This document shows positions 34,118 to 43,629 of a stretch of 64,000 nt of DNA, piece by piece (the first letter of the stretch is position 1; every line of letters starts with the position of its first letter). The position numbers were made by a program, and so were the translations under genes. The DNA comes from Kribbella pratensis (GTDB taxonomy: Bacteria > Actinomycetota > Actinomycetes > Propionibacteriales > Kribbellaceae): positions 186,001 to 250,000 of the forward strand of contig NZ_SODU01000005.1 in assembly GCF_004366075.1 (NCBI RefSeq). The letters are read 5' to 3'. Under the pieces are notes generated by a model. The model did not search any database and was not told where the DNA came from. It worked only from the letters and a program-made list of their open reading frames with translations.

Positions 34118-36931
34118 GTGACCATTGCTTCCTCATCATCTGTGGCAACGGCAGATCTCCGAACGGAGCTCACCGTCATCCGCAGGGACGGCACCAGTAC
34201 GCCGTTCGACGCCACCAAGATCTCCGTCGCCATGACCAAGGCCTTCCTCGCTGTCGAGGGCTCCGAGGCCGGCGCCACGCACCGGGTCCGCGACCTGGTC
34301 GCCGACCTGACCGGCCGGGTCGTCGCCGCGTTGACCAGCCGCGGCGACACTCGTCGCAGCGTGCAGGTCGAGGACATCCAGGACCAGGTCGAGCTGGCGC
34401 TGATGCGCGCCGGCGAGCACCAGGTCGCCCGCGCCTACGTGCTGTACCGCGAGGAGCGGACCAAGGCCCGCACGCCCGCCGATCCGGCCGGCGTCACCGA
34501 GAAGCCGGCGCTGACCGTCCGCGCCGCCGACGGCAGCCGGTCCCCGCTCGACGTCGACCGGCTCCGGGTGATCGTCGCCGAAGCCGCCTCCGGACTCGAC
34601 GCAGTCGACCCCGAGCTGATCCTGAACGAGACCCTCGGCGCCTGCTACGACGGCATCGCGCAGCACGAGGTCGAGCTCGCGATGGCGATGGCCGCGCGGT
34701 CGTACGTCGAGACCGAGCCGCAGTACAGCTTCGCCGCGTCCCGCCTGCTGCTGGACCAGATCCGTCGCGAGACGCTGGGTCGCGTCCACGGCGAGCCGCG
34801 TCAGGCGAGTCAGGCCGACATGACCACGGCGTACGTCGACTACTTCCCGCGCTACATCCAGCTCGGCATCGAGGCCGGGCAGCTCGACCCCGAGCTCGGC
34901 CGCTTCGATCTCGACCGGCTCGCCGCGGCGATCAAGCCCGAGGCCGATCTGAACTTCACGTTCCTCAGCCTGCAGACGCTCTACGACCGGTACCTGCTGC
35001 ACCTCGCCAAGGTGCGGTACGAGTTGCCGCAGGCGTTCTTCCTCCGGGTCGCGATGGGAATGGCCCTGCGCGAGGACGACCGCGAGGCGCGGGCGATCGA
35101 GTTCTACGAACTGCTCAGCTCGTTCCGCTTCATGTCGTCGACGCCGACGCTGTTCAACTCCGGCACCACCCGGCCGCAGCTGTCGTCGTGCTTCCTGACC
35201 ACGGTCGAGGACGACCTGTCCGGCATCTTCACCGGCATCCGCAACAACGCCCTGCTCGCGAAGTACTCCGGCGGCCTCGGCAACGACTGGACCCCGGTCC
35301 GCGGCATCGGCGCCCACATCCGCGGCACCAACGGCGAGTCCCAGGGCGTAGTCCCCTTCCTCAAAATCGCCAACGACACCGCCGTAGCTGTGAATCAGGG
35401 TGGAAAAAGGAAGGGCGCAGTCTGTGCGTATCTCGAGACGTGGCACATTGACGTCGAGGAGTTTCTTGATCTGCGGAAGAACACCGGCGACGAGCGGCGG
35501 CGTACGCATGACATGAACACCGCGAACTGGGTGCCGGATCTGTTTCTGCAGCGGGTCGAGGCCGGTGGGGAGTGGACCTTGTTCTCCCCCGACGAGGTGC
35601 CGGATCTGCACGATCTGTACGGCGCTGCGTTCGCCGAGGCGTACGCGCGGTACGAGGTGGCTGCGGATCGCGGGGAGATCCGGGTGTTCAAGCGGGTCAA
35701 GGCCGTTGACCTGTGGCGGCGGATGCTGACCGTATTGTTCGAGACCGGGCACCCGTGGATCACGTTCAAGGACGCCTGCAACCTGCGCTCGCCGCAGCAG
35801 CACGACGGCGTCGTCCACTCGTCGAACCTGTGCACCGAGATCACGCTGAACACGACCGTCGACGAGACCGCGGTCTGCAACCTCGGCTCGGTCAACCTGG
35901 TCGCCCATCTGACCGAGGACGGTCTGGATGCCGACCTGCTCCGCGACACCGTGAAGACCGCGGTGCGGATGCTCGACAACGTGATCGACGTGAACTTCTA
36001 CACCACCCCGGAATCGGAGCGCGCCAACCAGCGGCACCGCCCGGTCGGCCTCGGCCTGATGGGATTCGCCGACGCGTTGTTCACATTGCGGATCCCGTAC
36101 GCGTCCGACGCCGCGGTCGAGTTCGCGGACCGCTCGATGGAGCAGATCAGCTACCACGCGATCGAGGCGTCCAGTGAGCTCGCGGCCGAGCGCGGCCGGT
36201 ACTCGTCGTACGACGGATCGCTGTGGAGCCTCGGGATCCTGCCGATCGACTCGCTCGACCTGCTGCACACGGCGCGCGACGGTGACGTGATCATCGACCG
36301 CGACACCCGGCTCGACTGGGACGGTCTGCGCGCGAAGGTCCTGCGTGACGGCATGCGGAACTCCAACGTGATGGCGATCGCGCCGACCGCGACGATCTCC
36401 AACATCTGCGGCGTGAGTCAGTCGATCGAGCCGACGTACAGCAACCTGTTCGTGAAGTCGAACATGTCAGGCGAGTTCACCGTCGCCAACCCGTACCTCG
36501 TCGCCGATCTGAAGGCACGCGGGCTGTGGGACCAGGTGATGGTGTCGGACCTGAAGTATCACGACGGCGTCGTCGCGGGGATCGAGCGGATCCCGGCCGA
36601 TCTGCGCGAGCTGTACGCGACGGCGTTCGAGATCGACCCGCTCTGGCTGGTGAAGGCGGCGTCGCGGCGGCAGAAGTGGATCGACCAGGCGCAGTCGCTG
36701 AACCTCTACATGGCGAAGCCGTCCGGCCGGGCGCTCGACGAGCTTTACCGGTCAGCTTGGCGTTATGGCCTCAAAACGACTTATTACCTGCGTTCCCAGT
36801 CAGCGACCCATGTCGAGAAATCCACGCTGAAGGGCACCGACGGCCGGCTCAACGCCGTACCCGTATCCGTCCCTGAACCTACCGGAGCGGTCTGCTCGAT
36901 CGACGACCCTGACTGCGAGGCCTGCCAGTGA
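34118..36931 (+). CDS. nrdA: Ribonucleoside-diphosphate reductase, alpha subunit (class I)
   Basis: 937 residues from GTG 34118 (GGAG 10 bases upstream). Two ATP-cone regulatory domains occupy residues about 15-100 and 125-205. The catalytic barrel has Cys358 (SSCFLTT), Asn570-Cys572-Glu574 (NLCTEI) with Cys572 as the thiyl radical site, and Cys587 (AVCNLGS). The C-terminal CEACQ tail carries the redox shuttle pair. It reduces ribonucleotides to deoxyribonucleotides with NrdB. The stop overlaps the NrdB start as GTGA. Upstream in-frame codons to 33857 are regulatory DNA. Twin ATP-cones are a feature shared with chlamydial NrdA. Confidence 0.93.
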   Translation: MTIASSSSVATADLRTELTVIRRDGTSTPFDATKISVAMTKAFLAVEGSEAGATHRVRDLVADLTGRVVAALTSRGDTRRSVQVEDIQDQVELALMRAGEHQVARAYVLYREERTKARTPADPAGVTEKPALTVRAADGSRSPLDVDRLRVIVAEAASGLDAVDPELILNETLGACYDGIAQHEVELAMAMAARSYVETEPQYSFAASRLLLDQIRRETLGRVHGEPRQASQADMTTAYVDYFPRYIQLGIEAGQLDPELGRFDLDRLAAAIKPEADLNFTFLSLQTLYDRYLLHLAKVRYELPQAFFLRVAMGMALREDDREARAIEFYELLSSFRFMSSTPTLFNSGTTRPQLSSCFLTTVEDDLSGIFTGIRNNALLAKYSGGLGNDWTPVRGIGAHIRGTNGESQGVVPFLKIANDTAVAVNQGGKRKGAVCAYLETWHIDVEEFLDLRKNTGDERRRTHDMNTANWVPDLFLQRVEAGGEWTLFSPDEVPDLHDLYGAAFAEAYARYEVAADRGEIRVFKRVKAVDLWRRMLTVLFETGHPWITFKDACNLRSPQQHDGVVHSSNLCTEITLNTTVDETAVCNLGSVNLVAHLTEDGLDADLLRDTVKTAVRMLDNVIDVNFYTTPESERANQRHRPVGLGLMGFADALFTLRIPYASDAAVEFADRSMEQISYHAIEASSELAAERGRYSSYDGSLWSLGILPIDSLDLLHTARDGDVIIDRDTRLDWDGLRAKVLRDGMRNSNVMAIAPTATISNICGVSQSIEPTYSNLFVKSNMSGEFTVANPYLVADLKARGLWDQVMVSDLKYHDGVVAGIERIPADLRELYATAFEIDPLWLVKAASRRQKWIDQAQSLNLYMAKPSGRALDELYRSAWRYGLKTTYYLRSQSATHVEKSTLKGTDGRLNAVPVSVPEPTGAVCSIDDPDCEACQ

Positions 36932-37968
36932 GCGCCATTTCGATCGGGGCCGCCCGCGTCGAGGTCGCCGACAAGGCGATGATCAACTCGCGCGCGGACG
37001 TGAACCAGCTGCTGCCCTTGAAGTACACGTGGGCTTGGGAGAAATACCTTGCCGCGTGCAACAACCACTGGATGCCCACCGAGGTCTCGATGCAAGCCGA
37101 TATCTCGCTGTGGAAGTCACGTGATGGTCTGACCGACGACGAGCGCTTGATGCTGAAGCGGAACCTCGGGTTCTTCGCCACCGCGGAGTCCCTGGTCGCG
37201 AACAACATCGTGCTGGCCGTCTACCGCCAGCTGAGCAACCCCGAGTGCAGGCAGTACCTGCTCCGCCAGGCGTTCGAGGAGGCGGTGCACACGCACACCT
37301 TCCAGTACATCTGCACGTCGCTCGGTCTCGACGAGGGCGAGCTGTTCAACATGTACCGCGAGGTGCCGTCGATCTCCGACAAGGACGCGTGGGCCCTGAA
37401 GTACACGCAACACTTGGAGGACCCGGATTTCCGCACTGGTACGCCGGAAGCGGACACCGCATTCCTGCGCGACCTGATCGCGTTCTACGTGGTGTTCGAG
37501 GGGATGTGGTTCTACACCGGGTTCGCGCAGATCCTGTCGCTCGGCCGGCGGAACAAGATGGTCGGGATCGCCGAGCAGTACCAGTACATCCTGCGCGACG
37601 AGTCGATCCACCTGAACTTCGGGATCGACTGCATCAACCAGATCAAGCAGGAGAACCCGCACCTGTGGACGACGGCGTTCCAGGCCGAGGTCCGGCAGAT
37701 GCTGACCGAGGCGTGCGAGCTCGAAGTCGCCTACGGCCGCGCCACGATGCCCAACGGCATGCTCGGCCTGACCGCGGACCTCTGCGAGCAGTACATGCAC
37801 TTCGTCACGGACCGCAGAGCAGAACAAATTGGTATCGAACCGATTTTCGGTGAAACGCGGAACCCCTTCGGATGGATGTCAGAGGTGATGGACCTGAAGA
37901 AGGAGAAGAACTTCTTCGAAACCCGCGTCATCGAGTACCAGTCCTCCAGCGGCCTCAGCTGGGACTGA
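36928..37968 (+). CDS. nrdB: Ribonucleotide reductase beta subunit, class Ic-like (Mn/Fe)
   Basis: 346 residues. Metal ligands are Glu87 (ATAES), Glu118 and His121 ([13 protein letters not shown]), Glu191 (VVFEGMW), Glu225 and His228 (LRDESIHLN). The residue at the radical tyrosine position, four after His121, is Phe125. In class Ia and Ib this is Tyr; Phe with an all-Glu first ligand (Glu87) is the signature of class Ic enzymes such as chlamydial R2, where a Mn(IV)/Fe(III) pair replaces the tyrosyl radical. Start GTG 36928, coupled to nrdA. The C-terminus ends SSSGLSWD, the docking tail to R1. Confidence 0.93.
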   Translation: MSAISIGAARVEVADKAMINSRADVNQLLPLKYTWAWEKYLAACNNHWMPTEVSMQADISLWKSRDGLTDDERLMLKRNLGFFATAESLVANNIVLAVYRQLSNPECRQYLLRQAFEEAVHTHTFQYICTSLGLDEGELFNMYREVPSISDKDAWALKYTQHLEDPDFRTGTPEADTAFLRDLIAFYVVFEGMWFYTGFAQILSLGRRNKMVGIAEQYQYILRDESIHLNFGIDCINQIKQENPHLWTTAFQAEVRQMLTEACELEVAYGRATMPNGMLGLTADLCEQYMHFVTDRRAEQIGIEPIFGETRNPFGWMSEVMDLKKEKNFFETRVIEYQSSSGLSWD

Positions 37969-37976
37969 CCCGATCC

Positions 37977-38016
37977 GGGAGGCCCGCGGCGCAACTCGCC
38001 GCCCCGCGGGCCTCCC
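37977..38016 (+). terminator. nrdAB terminator
   Basis: GGGAGGCCCGCGG (37977-37989) pairs perfectly with 38004-38016, a 13-bp GC-rich stem nine bases after the nrdB stop. No U run. The following 170 bases up to 38183 hold no gene that I can support. Confidence 0.8.
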
Positions 38017-38183
38017 GCCAACGCACCGCCCGCCGAGCAGCTGACTCGGGGAGGATATTGCGCCGGTTGCGTGGAACGCCAAGCCTTGTCCGGACGATCG
38101 CGCCGAGGCGTGTCGTTTGGCTCGGCCCCGGGACCGCGAGTCGTGGATCGGGGTTGCGATTGGCCGCCGAAATCTAACCGGGC

Positions 38184-38762
38184 TCATCCGAGCAGTGCGA
38201 GGATCTCCGCCGTCGAGCCGGTCTCTCCCAGTCGCGGGAAGATCCAGTTCAGTGAGTTCTCGTGCGCGGAGGCGGACAGGTCGGTCATCGCGTCGGTGGC
38301 GAGGGTGACGTGGTAGCCGTGCTCGTACGCCGCTCGCGCGGTCGACTCCACGCCGATACTGGTGGCCACGCCGGTCAGCACAATCTGCGTGATGCCGCGA
38401 CGGCGCAACTGCACATCGAGGTCGGTGCCGTGGAACGCACCCCAGTTGCGTTTCGTCACGACGATGTCCTCGGCGTTACCGGCCAGCTGGTCGACGATCT
38501 GGTCCGCCCCGGCCGGCGGCGTCCCTCCACCTGAGCGGGCCGGCTGCTCAGTCCGGCCGGGCAGCCGATCGCCACCGTCGGCGGCGAAGCTGACGCGGAC
38601 GAGGACAACCGGCAGGTCGTGCTTACGGAAGGCGTCGGCGAGCTCGACGGTCTTGCCGATCACGTCCGCGGTGGAATGCGGCGCACCGGGCAGTAGGGCG
38701 ACGGCGTTCTGCAGGTCGATGACGACGAGGGCGGTCTTCGGGTCAAGGGTGGTGACAGGCAC
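38184..38762 (-). CDS. Isochorismatase-family hydrolase lacking the catalytic Cys
   Basis: 192 residues of the cysteine-hydrolase fold. Asp16 (VVIDLQNAV) and Lys104 (VTKRNWGAF) of the triad are present, but the third residue is Gly137 (GVATSIGVESTARAAYE) where the family has Cys. Such Cys-less homologues exist and their activity is unclear. It is the last gene of the MarR-MFS-hydrolase operon, 12 bases after the MFS stop. Confidence 0.85.
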   Translation of the reverse strand: MPVTTLDPKTALVVIDLQNAVALLPGAPHSTADVIGKTVELADAFRKHDLPVVLVRVSFAADGGDRLPGRTEQPARSGGGTPPAGADQIVDQLAGNAEDIVVTKRNWGAFHGTDLDVQLRRRGITQIVLTGVATSIGVESTARAAYEHGYHVTLATDAMTDLSASAHENSLNWIFPRLGETGSTAEILALLG

Positions 38763-38774
38763 AGTTGAACCTCT

Positions 38775-40106
38775 CTATTCGGGTAGGTCGAGGAAGGTGA
38801 CCAGGAGGAGCAGGCCAGCGACGACGAGCAGGAAGATCGCCAGGTCGTGCAGTCCGGCCGTAGTTGCGCCGTACTGGAAGAAGTGGGCGTTCGCCGCGGC
38901 CGAGATGAGAGCGCCGACGTACACGCAGGTTCGTAGCAGGCCCGCGGATGAGCCGATGCGGGCCGGATCGGCCTGCTGGTACAGGGCGGTCTGGTTGGCG
39001 AGGTTGTTGAGGCCTTGTGGTACGCCGGCGATCACGCCGACGAGGGCGAGGACCCAGATCGGCGTGCTCGTGCCGACGAACAACTGCGCGGCCGCGGCCA
39101 GCAGCAAAAAGAGGCCTCCGGCAACGAGTTTGCCGCGGATCGCTGCCCGCCGGCCGGTCAGCGCGGTGATCACAACCGCCGCGAGCGACAGCGGCAACAG
39201 GAGCAGACCGGCCGCGGACGCACCGAGCCCGCGGGCCTCCTCCAGCCACTGGGTGAAGCCGTAGAGGAACGAGTAGGCGCCGACATACGCGAGCACCTGG
39301 CGGGTGTAGGTCATGATCAGCGGCCGGTTGCCACCCAGTACACGCAGATCGATGAATGGCTCCACCACCCGCAACTGCGCGATCACGAACGCCACGCCAA
39401 GGGCGACCGCGAGCACCACCAGGTACCAGTGCGAGACCCGCGGCTGCATGAGGAAGAACATCAGTGAGACCAAAGTGCCGGTGAACAGCACGATGCCCAC
39501 GTAGTCCAGTCCGCCGGCACCCCGCGAACGTGCGCGGCGCGGCAGCCAGAGCGAGCCGAGGACCACGCAGATCACGGACAGCGGGACGTTGATCGTGAAG
39601 ATCAGATGCCAGCCGCCGAGGCCGATCAGGAGGCCGCCCAGCGTCGGGCCGATCACCGCGATCACCTGGTTCGCGATCGACAGACTGCTGAGGATGGCGG
39701 CGGGCGTGTCCATCCCGGTCCGGTCGGCCTCGCTGCGGATCAAGGACATCGACGCCGGGTACGCCGCCGACGTACCGAGGCCGAGGAGGACACGCGATGC
39801 GACGAGTACGCCGAGGTTGGGGGCCAGCGCACCGAGCAGACCGGCCACGCCGACGAGCGAGGTGGCGATCAGGTAGAGCGGTCGCGGCCCGAACAGGTCG
39901 ACGAGCCGGCCCATCACGGGCTGACCGACCGCGGTGGCCAGGTACAGGCCGGTGACCAGCCATGCGGTCTGCGACGGCGGTACGCCGAATGCGGCGCCGA
40001 TCGGGATCAGCGCGACCGCGAGCATCGACGAGTTGATCGGGTTCAGGATCGACCCGACGAGCATCGGTGCGATCAGCCGCCGATCGAAGCGTTCCGGCGG
40101 CGTCAC
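38775..40106 (-). CDS. MFS transporter, drug:H+ antiporter type
   Basis: 443 residues with about 12-14 membrane segments. The first loop has the MFS motif A form GRLVDLFGPRPLYL near residue 68, and LGLGTSAAYPASMSLIRSEADR near 110 resembles motif C-bearing exporters. Cotranscribed with the MarR repressor, the usual layout for a multidrug or aromatic exporter induced by its substrate. 34 bases follow the MarR stop. Confidence 0.88.
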   Translation of the reverse strand: MTPPERFDRRLIAPMLVGSILNPINSSMLAVALIPIGAAFGVPPSQTAWLVTGLYLATAVGQPVMGRLVDLFGPRPLYLIATSLVGVAGLLGALAPNLGVLVASRVLLGLGTSAAYPASMSLIRSEADRTGMDTPAAILSSLSIANQVIAVIGPTLGGLLIGLGGWHLIFTINVPLSVICVVLGSLWLPRRARSRGAGGLDYVGIVLFTGTLVSLMFFLMQPRVSHWYLVVLAVALGVAFVIAQLRVVEPFIDLRVLGGNRPLIMTYTRQVLAYVGAYSFLYGFTQWLEEARGLGASAAGLLLLPLSLAAVVITALTGRRAAIRGKLVAGGLFLLLAAAAQLFVGTSTPIWVLALVGVIAGVPQGLNNLANQTALYQQADPARIGSSAGLLRTCVYVGALISAAANAHFFQYGATTAGLHDLAIFLLVVAGLLLLVTFLDLPE

Positions 40107-40140
40107 CTCGAGGCCGCCGTGGACGTGCGATGAGAACCGG

Positions 40141-40590
40141 TCAACGGTCGGTCGCCGCCTCGATCGCGTGGTCCAGCAAGGCGAGCGCCTTGATGATCGT
40201 CTGTCGCTCGGACTCGGTGCAGTGCTCCTGGAGCGTCTCCGCCAGCCACTCCTGCCGGACCTTGCGATCGCCCTGCAGACGATTCCGGCCGACTGTGGTC
40301 AGTGAGACCACCTGGCGGCGACCGTCCTCCGGATCCGGGTTGCGCTCGATCAACTCCGCCTCGCGCAGTCCGGCGAGAATCGCGGCCATCGACTGCGGCC
40401 GCACCCGCTCGGCCGCCGCGAGCTCGCTGGCCGACGCCGGTCCCTCCTTGTCCAACCGACTCAGCACGGACGACTGCGACGGCGTCAGGTCGTCGGTGTC
40501 CGCAAGCGCCTTCAACCGCCGTTTCACACGGCCGAACACCACCCGCACCTGACTCGCGGCCTGGACGGCAGACTCTGATACACCAGCCAT
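40141..40590 (-). CDS. MarR-family repressor
   Basis: 149 residues: winged helix with LTPSQSSVLSRLDKEGPASASELAAAERVRPQSM (recognition helix) and wing NPDPEDGRRQVVSLT, flanked by dimerisation helices. The DPEDGRR wing is the MarR signature. ATG 40590 is directly downstream of a -10 box (TATACT) buried in a perfect palindrome, so it represses itself and the MFS/hydrolase genes behind it. The ligand is unknown. Confidence 0.92.
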   Translation of the reverse strand: MAGVSESAVQAASQVRVVFGRVKRRLKALADTDDLTPSQSSVLSRLDKEGPASASELAAAERVRPQSMAAILAGLREAELIERNPDPEDGRRQVVSLTTVGRNRLQGDRKVRQEWLAETLQEHCTESERQTIIKALALLDHAIEAATDR

Positions 40591-40591
40591 A

Positions 40592-40611
40592 TGAACAGTA
40601 TAAACTGTTCA
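40592..40611 (-). promoter_or_regulatory. MarR operator with embedded -10 box
   Basis: TGAACAGT-ATAA-ACTGTTCA (40592-40611) is a perfect 8+8 palindrome. The minus-strand TATACT (40602-40597) lies inside it and ends six bases before the MarR ATG, so the mRNA is likely leaderless. Confidence 0.75.
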
Positions 40612-40622
40612 GTCCAGACTGA

Positions 40623-41801
40623 CTATCTCTGGAGGGTCGCCAACCGGGCGTCGACGGCGGTCGACGAGAAGACCTCGTTGACGACCAGGCGTGCCATGCC
40701 GTCGAGGGCGGCGCGGTCGGCGAGCCGGCCGGTCGTGACGCCCAGATGACGGGTGGCCCGGGGCAGCGTCACCTGATAGAGGACCTCGTTGACGCCGGCC
40801 ACGAAGTCCGTGTGGGCCAGGTCGCCCGCGATCATCAGCACCCCCGGATTGAGGACGCTCACCACGGTCGCGAGCACCTCCCCCACCCGGCGGCCGGCCT
40901 CGCGGGCGAGCCGCAACGCGTCCGGCTGCCCGGCCTGCAGCAACGCCCGGACGTCGGCGCCCGAGCGCGCGGCCACGCCCAGCTCGGTGAGCGCCGCGGC
41001 GATCGCGCCGCCGCTCGCGACCGCCGCCAGGCAGCCGATCGAGCCGCACTGGCACTTCGCGTCACCGGCGTCCCGGACCCGGATGTGCCCGATGTCGCCG
41101 GCCCCGCCGTCGATCCCACGGAACACCTGCCCGTCGATCACGACCCCGGACCCGATCCCGGTCGACACCTTGACCAGCACGAACGCCGGGCAGTCCGGGT
41201 ACTCGGCGGTCTGCTCCCCGAGCGCCATCGCGTTCGCGTCGTTGTCGACCAGCACCGGTACGTCGAACCGGCGGCGGAGGTGATCGCGGATCGGGTACTC
41301 GTCCCAGCCCGGCATGATCGGCGGCCGGATCACCAGCCCGGTGTCGAACTCGACCGGACCGGGCACCGACACCCCGATTCCCGCCAGCTCCGCCGCCGAC
41401 CGCCCAGCCGCGGCGAGCAACGCGTCGAACCAGTCCGCCAGCGTGTCGAGGACGACTCCCGGACCGTCCGCGATGACGAGGTCGCCGGACTGCTCGGCCA
41501 GCACGGCGCCGCCGAGATCCATCAGCGCGGCCCGCGCGTGCCGGGTGTCCAGGTCGGCGGTCAGCACGCAGGCATGCTGCTCGTCGAACCGCAGGACCAC
41601 CGGCGGCCGCCCGCCGGTGGAAGCGGTCGACCCCGCTTCCACCAGCCAGCCGTTCTTCAGCAGGCCGTCGAGACGCTGGCCCAGCGTCGACCGGGAGAGG
41701 CCGGTGAGCTCCTGCAACTCGCCACGGGTCAGCGCCCGGCCGGTGCGAACGAGCTCCAGCAGGTACCCCGACGTCGTGAGATCAGCTCTTATCGGCCCCA
41801 C
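40623..41801 (-). CDS. ROK family transcriptional regulator
   Basis: 392 residues. Winged helix in residues 1-75 (TRGELQELTGLSRSTLGQRL), then the ROK domain: VDNDANAMALGEQ, TGIGSGVVIDGQVFRG, IGHIRV and the zinc cluster KCQCGSIGCLAAVAS. It closes the second sugar ABC operon, overlapping the last permease gene by 20 bases. The inverted repeat 45060-45090 upstream of that operon is its probable operator. Confidence 0.88.
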   Translation of the reverse strand: MGPIRADLTTSGYLLELVRTGRALTRGELQELTGLSRSTLGQRLDGLLKNGWLVEAGSTASTGGRPPVVLRFDEQHACVLTADLDTRHARAALMDLGGAVLAEQSGDLVIADGPGVVLDTLADWFDALLAAAGRSAAELAGIGVSVPGPVEFDTGLVIRPPIMPGWDEYPIRDHLRRRFDVPVLVDNDANAMALGEQTAEYPDCPAFVLVKVSTGIGSGVVIDGQVFRGIDGGAGDIGHIRVRDAGDAKCQCGSIGCLAAVASGGAIAAALTELGVAARSGADVRALLQAGQPDALRLAREAGRRVGEVLATVVSVLNPGVLMIAGDLAHTDFVAGVNEVLYQVTLPRATRHLGVTTGRLADRAALDGMARLVVNEVFSSTAVDARLATLQR

Positions 41802-42645
41802 TGGTCAATCCCTCCGTCAGCATGCGCTCCGCCGCGTAGAACATGAGCACCACCGGCAGAGTCAACACGACCGAGCCTGCCATCAGCACGGTCTTCGGCA
41901 CCTCGACCCCGTTCGACAGTTGCTGCAGCCCGAGCGAGACCGTCCAGTGTGTCGGCTCGGCCGCCAGGAACAGCAGTGCGAACAGGAACTCGTTCCACGC
42001 GATCATGAAAACGTACAGCCCGGTGGCCATCACCGACGGAGCGGCCAGCGGCAGCACGATCCGCCGGATGATCGACAGCCGCGAGCACCCGTCCAGCGCG
42101 GCGGCCTCCTCGACACTCACCGGCACGGTCGCGAAGTAGTTGCGGAGCATGTAGATCGCGACCGGCACGGTCTGCGCGATGTACACGATCACCAGTCCGA
42201 CGAGGCTGCCCTGCAGCCCGGCCTTGGCGAACATCACGAACAGCGGTACGGCGAGCAGCGTCGCCGGGAACAGGTACACGCCGAGGAAGAGCGCGCTCAC
42301 CTCGCGCCGCCCGGTGAACCTCAGGCGGCTCACGGCGTACGCGCCCGGGATGGCGACCAGCAGCGTCAGGACGACGGCTCCGATCGACACCAGGGCGGAG
42401 TTCCGCAGCATGGTGAGGAAGCCCTGGCCGCCGTCCTCGACCGAGGTGAGCACCTGCCGGTACGAGTCCACGGTGAACTCGCTGACCGACACCCAGATCC
42501 GGCCCGGGTCCAGCAGCAGGTTGTCGATCGGCTTCACCGACAGCAACAGCATGTAGTAGAAGGGGAAGAGCGTCGCCACCACCAGGACAGCGATCACCAC
42601 CCAGCGCATCACGCCGAAGAACTTCTCCTGGAACGCCGCCCTCAC
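41782..42645 (-). CDS. Carbohydrate ABC transporter permease
   Basis: 287 residues from GTG 42645, which overlaps the stop of the preceding permease (GTGA). Six helices and the EAA loop EEAAALDGCSRLSIIRRIVLP near residue 180. CUT1 family, partner of the next permease. The ATPase is not in this operon. Confidence 0.9.
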   Translation of the reverse strand: MRAAFQEKFFGVMRWVVIAVLVVATLFPFYYMLLLSVKPIDNLLLDPGRIWVSVSEFTVDSYRQVLTSVEDGGQGFLTMLRNSALVSIGAVVLTLLVAIPGAYAVSRLRFTGRREVSALFLGVYLFPATLLAVPLFVMFAKAGLQGSLVGLVIVYIAQTVPVAIYMLRNYFATVPVSVEEAAALDGCSRLSIIRRIVLPLAAPSVMATGLYVFMIAWNEFLFALLFLAAEPTHWTVSLGLQQLSNGVEVPKTVLMAGSVVLTLPVVLMFYAAERMLTEGLTSGADKS

Positions 42646-43622
42646 GACTCCTCCTCCTGTGCGCGCCGGCCCCAGAACCGGAAGTACAGACCGAGCAGCA
42701 CGATCAGCACTGCCGCGAGTACGACGGCCTGCGCGGACGCCAGTCCGACATCGAACCGCGCGGTCAGGAACCGGTAGACCCGGACCGCGACCACGTCGGT
42801 CCCGGCGCCGCCGCCGGTCAGCAGGTACACGTCGTCGAACTTGTTGAACGTCATGATGAACCGCAGCACCGACAGCAGCGCGATCACCGGCATCAGCTGC
42901 GGCAGCAGGACGAACCGGAACCGCTGCCACGGCGTGGTCCCGTCCACGACGGCCGCCTCCTCGAGCACCACTGGGACCGCCTGCAGCCGGGCCAGCAGGA
43001 ACAGGAAGGCGAACGGGAAGTACCGCCAGGTCTCGAAGGCGATCACGGTGAACAGCGCCATCGGCACCGGTACGCCGAGAACGTCGTACGAGCGTTGCGT
43101 CAGGAAGGCGATCGGGCGGTCCCAGCCGAAGATGTTCATGCCCCAGTGGTTGACCACGCCGAGGTCCGGGCTGAGCAGGACCTGCCAGACGAACGCGACG
43201 GCCACGACCGGTGCGACGTACGGCAGCAGCATGGCGCCGCGGATCAGGGCACGGCCGCGGAACGGCCGGCGCAGTGCGAGCGCTGCGACCAGGCCGACCA
43301 GGATCGAGCCGAGGGTGGAGCCGATCGTGTAGACGACCGTGGTCCACAGTGACGACCAGAAGCCCGGCGAGCTGAAAACACGTTCGAGGTTGCGCAGGGT
43401 CCAGTGGCCCCACAGGCCCTGGCTCTGGATGTCGACGAGCCGGACGCTCTGGAACGCCAGCACGATGGTCCAGAGGATCGGCAGCACCACGACGACCAGC
43501 ACGATGACGAAGGTCGGCGAGACCAGCGCGAGCCCTGTCCGGTTCTCTTCGCGGCGGGCGGTGCGAGGCCTGGTACGGCGTTCCGGCTCGGTCGCCGGCG
43601 GCCGCTCGGTCAGTGTTGTCAT
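42642..43622 (-). CDS. Carbohydrate ABC transporter permease
   Basis: 326 residues. A cytoplasmic Arg/Glu-rich N-terminus of 30 residues precedes six helices; the EAA loop is EEAAVVDGTTPWQRFRFVLLP near residue 215. It starts seven bases after the binding-protein gene. Confidence 0.9.
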   Translation of the reverse strand: MTTLTERPPATEPERRTRPRTARREENRTGLALVSPTFVIVLVVVVLPILWTIVLAFQSVRLVDIQSQGLWGHWTLRNLERVFSSPGFWSSLWTTVVYTIGSTLGSILVGLVAALALRRPFRGRALIRGAMLLPYVAPVVAVAFVWQVLLSPDLGVVNHWGMNIFGWDRPIAFLTQRSYDVLGVPVPMALFTVIAFETWRYFPFAFLFLLARLQAVPVVLEEAAVVDGTTPWQRFRFVLLPQLMPVIALLSVLRFIMTFNKFDDVYLLTGGGAGTDVVAVRVYRFLTARFDVGLASAQAVVLAAVLIVLLGLYFRFWGRRAQEEES

Positions 43623-43629
43623 CAGGCCC

